Shown: piece by piece, positions 61,520 through 64,000 of the stretch | How the letters are laid out: the number at the start of each line of letters is the position of its first letter | Position numbering within the stretch: the stretch's first letter is position 1 | Assembly (NCBI GenBank): GCA_041395625.1 | Contig: JAWLAE010000006.1 | Span: 45,178-109,177, forward strand | Source: CADEED01 sp041395625 | GTDB lineage: Bacteria > Pseudomonadota > Gammaproteobacteria > Steroidobacterales > Steroidobacteraceae | Reading direction: 5' to 3' | DNA length: 64,000 bases | The notes under the pieces: generated by a model | The model's database searches: none | Told to the model about the DNA's origin: nothing | Seen by the model: the letters and a program-made list of their open reading frames with translations, nothing else | Made by a program: the position numbers and the translations under genes

Positions 61520-62256
61520 AACGCGATGCCGCCCTGCAGGCGTACTTCGCGGAGGCCGCGTCCTGGGACGCGGATCGTGTGTCGGCCAGCGAGCGCAGTG
61601 TGCGCACGGCCTGGCGCGTGGCTGTCGGCGCCTGCGTGCTCGCAGTGGCGGCGATCTTCGCGCTGGTACTGCTGATGCCGCTGAAGCGTGTGGACCCGTT
61701 CGTGATCCGCGTCGACAACGCCACCGGCATCGTGGATGTCGTGCCCGTGTTCGCCGGCCAGGCGGCCATGCCGGAAGTGGTGACACGCTACTTCCTCGAT
61801 CACTACCTGACGGTGTGCGAACGCTTCAACTTCTCGACGGCCGAGAGCGACTACGAGGAATGTTCGAGCTTCCACGCACCAGCACGCCATCAGGAATGGA
61901 TGACGCTGTGGGACCGGAGCAATCCGGAGTCGCCGCTGAACCGCCACAAGGATGGCTCCAGCGTGCGCGTGCAAGTCAGCTCGATCACCTTCTTTAAGCG
62001 CGGCAGTGGTACGGAGGACCTGGCGCAGGTCCGGTACGTGAAAGCGCTGCGCACGGGCAATGGCAGTGAGCAGCACAGCTACTGGATCGCGACGGTCCAG
62101 TATGTCTACGGTGCGCCGTCCAAGGACCCGCGGATGCGCCGCTGGAATCCGCTGGGGTTCAAGATCGTCGAACTCCGGACCGAGGCGGAAGCCACGCAGC
62201 CGGAGCCGGCGAGTCCGCCGACCGCCGCGTCCGCGCCCGCCGGGAGCAAGCCGTGA
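61516..62256 (+). CDS. virB8: VirB8-like inner-membrane bridge protein
   Basis: 246 aa. It has a cytoplasmic N-terminus, one membrane helix (AWRVAVGACVLAVAAIFALVLLMPL, about 31-55) and a periplasmic NTF2-like domain with VDPFVIRVDNATGIVDVVPVF and RYFLDHYLTVCERFNF. The family's ending QYVYGAPSKDPRMRRWNPLGFKIVEL is clear. The C-terminus carries a Pro/Ala tail. It is coupled to virB7-like upstream and virB9 downstream. Confidence 0.9.
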   Translation: MKRDAALQAYFAEAASWDADRVSASERSVRTAWRVAVGACVLAVAAIFALVLLMPLKRVDPFVIRVDNATGIVDVVPVFAGQAAMPEVVTRYFLDHYLTVCERFNFSTAESDYEECSSFHAPARHQEWMTLWDRSNPESPLNRHKDGSSVRVQVSSITFFKRGSGTEDLAQVRYVKALRTGNGSEQHSYWIATVQYVYGAPSKDPRMRRWNPLGFKIVELRTEAEATQPEPASPPTAASAPAGSKP

Positions 62257-63071
62257 AGTCCTTGGGCGTGCTGGCCGGCGTGCTCCTGCTGCCTGCCCTG
62301 CTCACGGCGCCGGCTGCGCTCGCCGAGACGGTACCGGTGCGCGGGCAGGTGGATGCGCGCGTCCGCACCGCTGCCTACAACCCCGATCAGGTCTACAAGC
62401 TCTACGGCTTCGTCGGTTACGCGGTGGAACTCATCTTCGAGGACGGTGAGCGCTTCTCGGGGACCGGCGGCGGCGATCTTGAGGGCGTGACCGTGGATGC
62501 GCATGGCAGCTCGGTGCTGCTGAAGCCGCGCGCAGCCATCGTGTCTACGAACCTCGTGGTCTTCACTGACCGGCGTGCCTATCGCTTCGACTATACGGTC
62601 GCTGCGCGCGCACCGAACCGGCTGACCGATGAGGTTATGTATGCCGTTCGGTTCACCTATCCCCCTGTGCGAGCCGCAAACGGCGAAGATCTGAAGGCGA
62701 AGGTTGATCGCGACCTTGCCGCCGGGGATGTCGCGCGGCCTCGCAACCGCGACTACTGGTACTGCGGCAACCGCGCCCTGCAGCCGGTCGCGACCTCCGA
62801 CGATGGCGTGCATACGCGGATCACGTTTGGCGACCGGTCCGAGATCCCGGCGATCTTCGTGCGCAACGAGGATGGCTCGGAATCGCTGCTGAACTTCTCG
62901 ATGGATACGGGCGATGTGGTGATCCATCGCGTGGCCTCACGCTTCGTGCTGCGGCGGGGCAAGCTGACAGGCTGCATCGTCAACAAGGGATACGCGGGCG
63001 CGGGGCTGCGCCTGGATTCCGGTACGGTGTCGCCGCAGATCGAGCGCGATGTGAAAGGGGCTCGGCCATGA
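62253..63071 (+). CDS. virB9: VirB9-like outer-membrane core complex protein
   Basis: 272 aa from GTG (4-base overlap with virB8). The signal peptide is LGVLAGVLLLPALLTAPAALAE. The N-terminal beta domain is RVRTAAYNPDQVYKLYGFVGYAVELIFEDGE, with VVFTDRRAYRFDYTVAAR; the C-terminal VirB7-binding domain shows DGVHTRITFGDRSEIPAIFVRNEDGSESLLNF. It forms the outer ring with VirB7 and VirB10. Confidence 0.92.
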   Translation: MKSLGVLAGVLLLPALLTAPAALAETVPVRGQVDARVRTAAYNPDQVYKLYGFVGYAVELIFEDGERFSGTGGGDLEGVTVDAHGSSVLLKPRAAIVSTNLVVFTDRRAYRFDYTVAARAPNRLTDEVMYAVRFTYPPVRAANGEDLKAKVDRDLAAGDVARPRNRDYWYCGNRALQPVATSDDGVHTRITFGDRSEIPAIFVRNEDGSESLLNFSMDTGDVVIHRVASRFVLRRGKLTGCIVNKGYAGAGLRLDSGTVSPQIERDVKGARP

Positions 63072-64000
63072 GCCTGCTCGACCGCTTCCGGCAGCCGCCC
63101 GCCGAACCTCCTTCGGGTTCGCCAGACGGTGAGAGCGGGGTGGAAGGCGAACGTGCCGCGAGTGCTGTTCAACGGCCGCCGTCCCTGCAATCGAGAGTCA
63201 GCAATCTGCTGGCCTTCGGACTCATGGCGGCCATCGGTCTGGGGCTGCTGGGCTGGTACTACGGCAAGGTCATGACCTCGCGCACGGCTTCGCGGACCGC
63301 AGCGGAGTCGTCGGCCAAGAGCAAGGCGGAAGGAGAGATCAACCTTCGCCCGCTCGGTCGGGTGGACCCACCGGCGCTGGCTCAGAGCGTGCTGGGCGAC
63401 GCCCCTGAGGAGCCTCCTCCGGAGGACATCCCGGAAGCCTGGCTGCGACCGGCGGAAGATCCACCGGCCACCCGGACGCCCGGCTACGCGCCGCCAGTCC
63501 AGGAGCCGCGGGATCTGCGCCTCGAAAGGCAGTTGTCGGGACGGGCGTTCGTCACCAGTGCGGACCGGACTGCGGCTGCCGTGGACGCCGAGGCCGTCGG
63601 CAGCGTCGGCGGCGAGGGCGCTGCCCCAGCGGGGGATCTCGATGCGCTGCTGCGCCCCAGCGTGACGCCGGCCGTCCAGGCGCAGGTCCTGCCGACCCGG
63701 CGGATGCTGCTGCCCAAGGGCGCGTTCCTCGACTGCACGCTGGAGACGGCGCTCGACTCGACCTTGCCGGGCATGACGACCTGCATTCTGGCGACCGATG
63801 CGTTCAGCGCCGACGGGAGCGTCGCGCTGCTGGAGCGGGGCACCAAGCTCGTCGGCGAGACCCGAGGTCAGGTTCGGCAGGGTGCGGCGCGGGTCTATGT
63901 CCTCTGGACCGAGGCGCGCACCTCCAAGGGCGTTGTCGTGCCGCTGGCCTCGCCGGGCACCGACGAACTCGGACGCTCCGGTCTGCCAGGCCGCGTCGAC
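63068..64000 (+). CDS. virB10: VirB10/TrbI-like core protein, 3' end outside window
   Basis: 311 codons visible, frame open to the window end. The N-terminal cytoplasmic part is followed by a membrane helix (LLAFGLMAAIGLGLLGWYYG, about 48-67) and a Pro-rich periplasmic stretch. The start of the beta-barrel domain has RRMLLPKGAFLDCTLETALDSTLPGMTTCILATDAFSADGSVALLERGTKLVGET. It bridges inner and outer membrane. The ATG overlaps the virB9 stop (ATGA). Confidence 0.92.
   Translation, partial: MSLLDRFRQPPAEPPSGSPDGESGVEGERAASAVQRPPSLQSRVSNLLAFGLMAAIGLGLLGWYYGKVMTSRTASRTAAESSAKSKAEGEINLRPLGRVDPPALAQSVLGDAPEEPPPEDIPEAWLRPAEDPPATRTPGYAPPVQEPRDLRLERQLSGRAFVTSADRTAAAVDAEAVGSVGGEGAAPAGDLDALLRPSVTPAVQAQVLPTRRMLLPKGAFLDCTLETALDSTLPGMTTCILATDAFSADGSVALLERGTKLVGETRGQVRQGAARVYVLWTEARTSKGVVVPLASPGTDELGRSGLPGRVD

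Larger units (their letters stand above)
46388..64000. mobile_element. Integrative and conjugative element inserted in guaA (left part; right end outside window)
   Basis: The element starts at the guaA 3' end with a tyrosine integrase. It carries defence-like cargo (ubiquitination-like operon, XRE/ImmA, AbiE) and regulatory genes (AlpA-like, FlhC-like, FlhD-like). It continues into a VirB-type conjugation operon running off the right edge. At least 17.6 kb are visible. Relaxase, VirD4 coupling protein and VirB11 are not in the window. Functional transfer is inference. Confidence 0.85.

Overview
The window is a GC-rich bacterial chromosome segment, most likely from a gammaproteobacterium. The evidence is the conserved gene orders queA-tgt-yajC-secD-secF, ndk-rlmN-pilF-rodZ-hisS-yfgM-bamB-der, xerD-dsbC, xseA/guaB-guaA and suhB/trmJ-isc. 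A complete IcmF fusion and a thiolase/SDR/ETF-QO operon point to a versatile aerobic acyl-CoA degrader, perhaps near Steroidobacteraceae, Nevskiales or Xanthomonadales. That placement is inference, not a demonstrated identification.

Region 1 (1-46399) is chromosomal backbone. It starts with the 5' end of a large NAD-glutamate dehydrogenase and maiA. Next is a six-gene minus-strand operon (TetR regulator, thiolase, SDR, ETF-QO, an acetoacetyl-CoA-synthetase-like protein that has lost its catalytic motifs, and zapE), divergent from icmF. A 556-bp non-coding stretch rich in inverted repeats separates icmF from plsC. Then come xerD-dsbC, ferredoxin, a Nudix hydrolase, tRNA-Leu(CAA), an ECF sigma/anti-sigma/PDZ operon, the tRNA-queuosine and Sec genes, transporters, suhB, trmJ, and a shortened isc cluster whose IscU-like protein lacks most cluster ligands. 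The remainder is the ndk-to-der housekeeping run, a GAF-GGDEF cyclase, an M23 peptidase, xseA, guaB and guaA.

Region 2 (46400-64000, open at the right edge) is the left part of an integrative and conjugative element (ICE) inserted at the 3' end of guaA, a known island hotspot. It starts with repeated GACGGTA motifs and a tyrosine integrase. The cargo on the minus strand includes a bacterial ubiquitination-like operon: single-domain Ubl, Prok-E2_E-type E2, JAB-E1 fusion and a DUF6527-like protein. Upstream of it lie an XRE repressor with an ImmA/IrrE protease and two AlpA-like DNA-binding proteins. An AbiEi/AbiEii abortive-infection pair with clear palindromic operators follows.

The conjugation module starts with a divergent FlhC-like/FlhD-like pair, likely a SetCD/AcaCD-type master activator. 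It continues into a colinear VirB-type type IV secretion operon: virB2-B3-B4-B5-eexN-B6-B7-like-B8-B9-B10, with virB10 cut by the window edge.

The most interesting content is the ICE-borne ubiquitination-like operon with its apparently cysteine-independent E1 and E2. Next are the FlhDC-like activator pair, the degenerate IscU coupled to IscS, and the acetoacetyl-CoA-synthetase-like pseudoenzyme kept in an intact operon.
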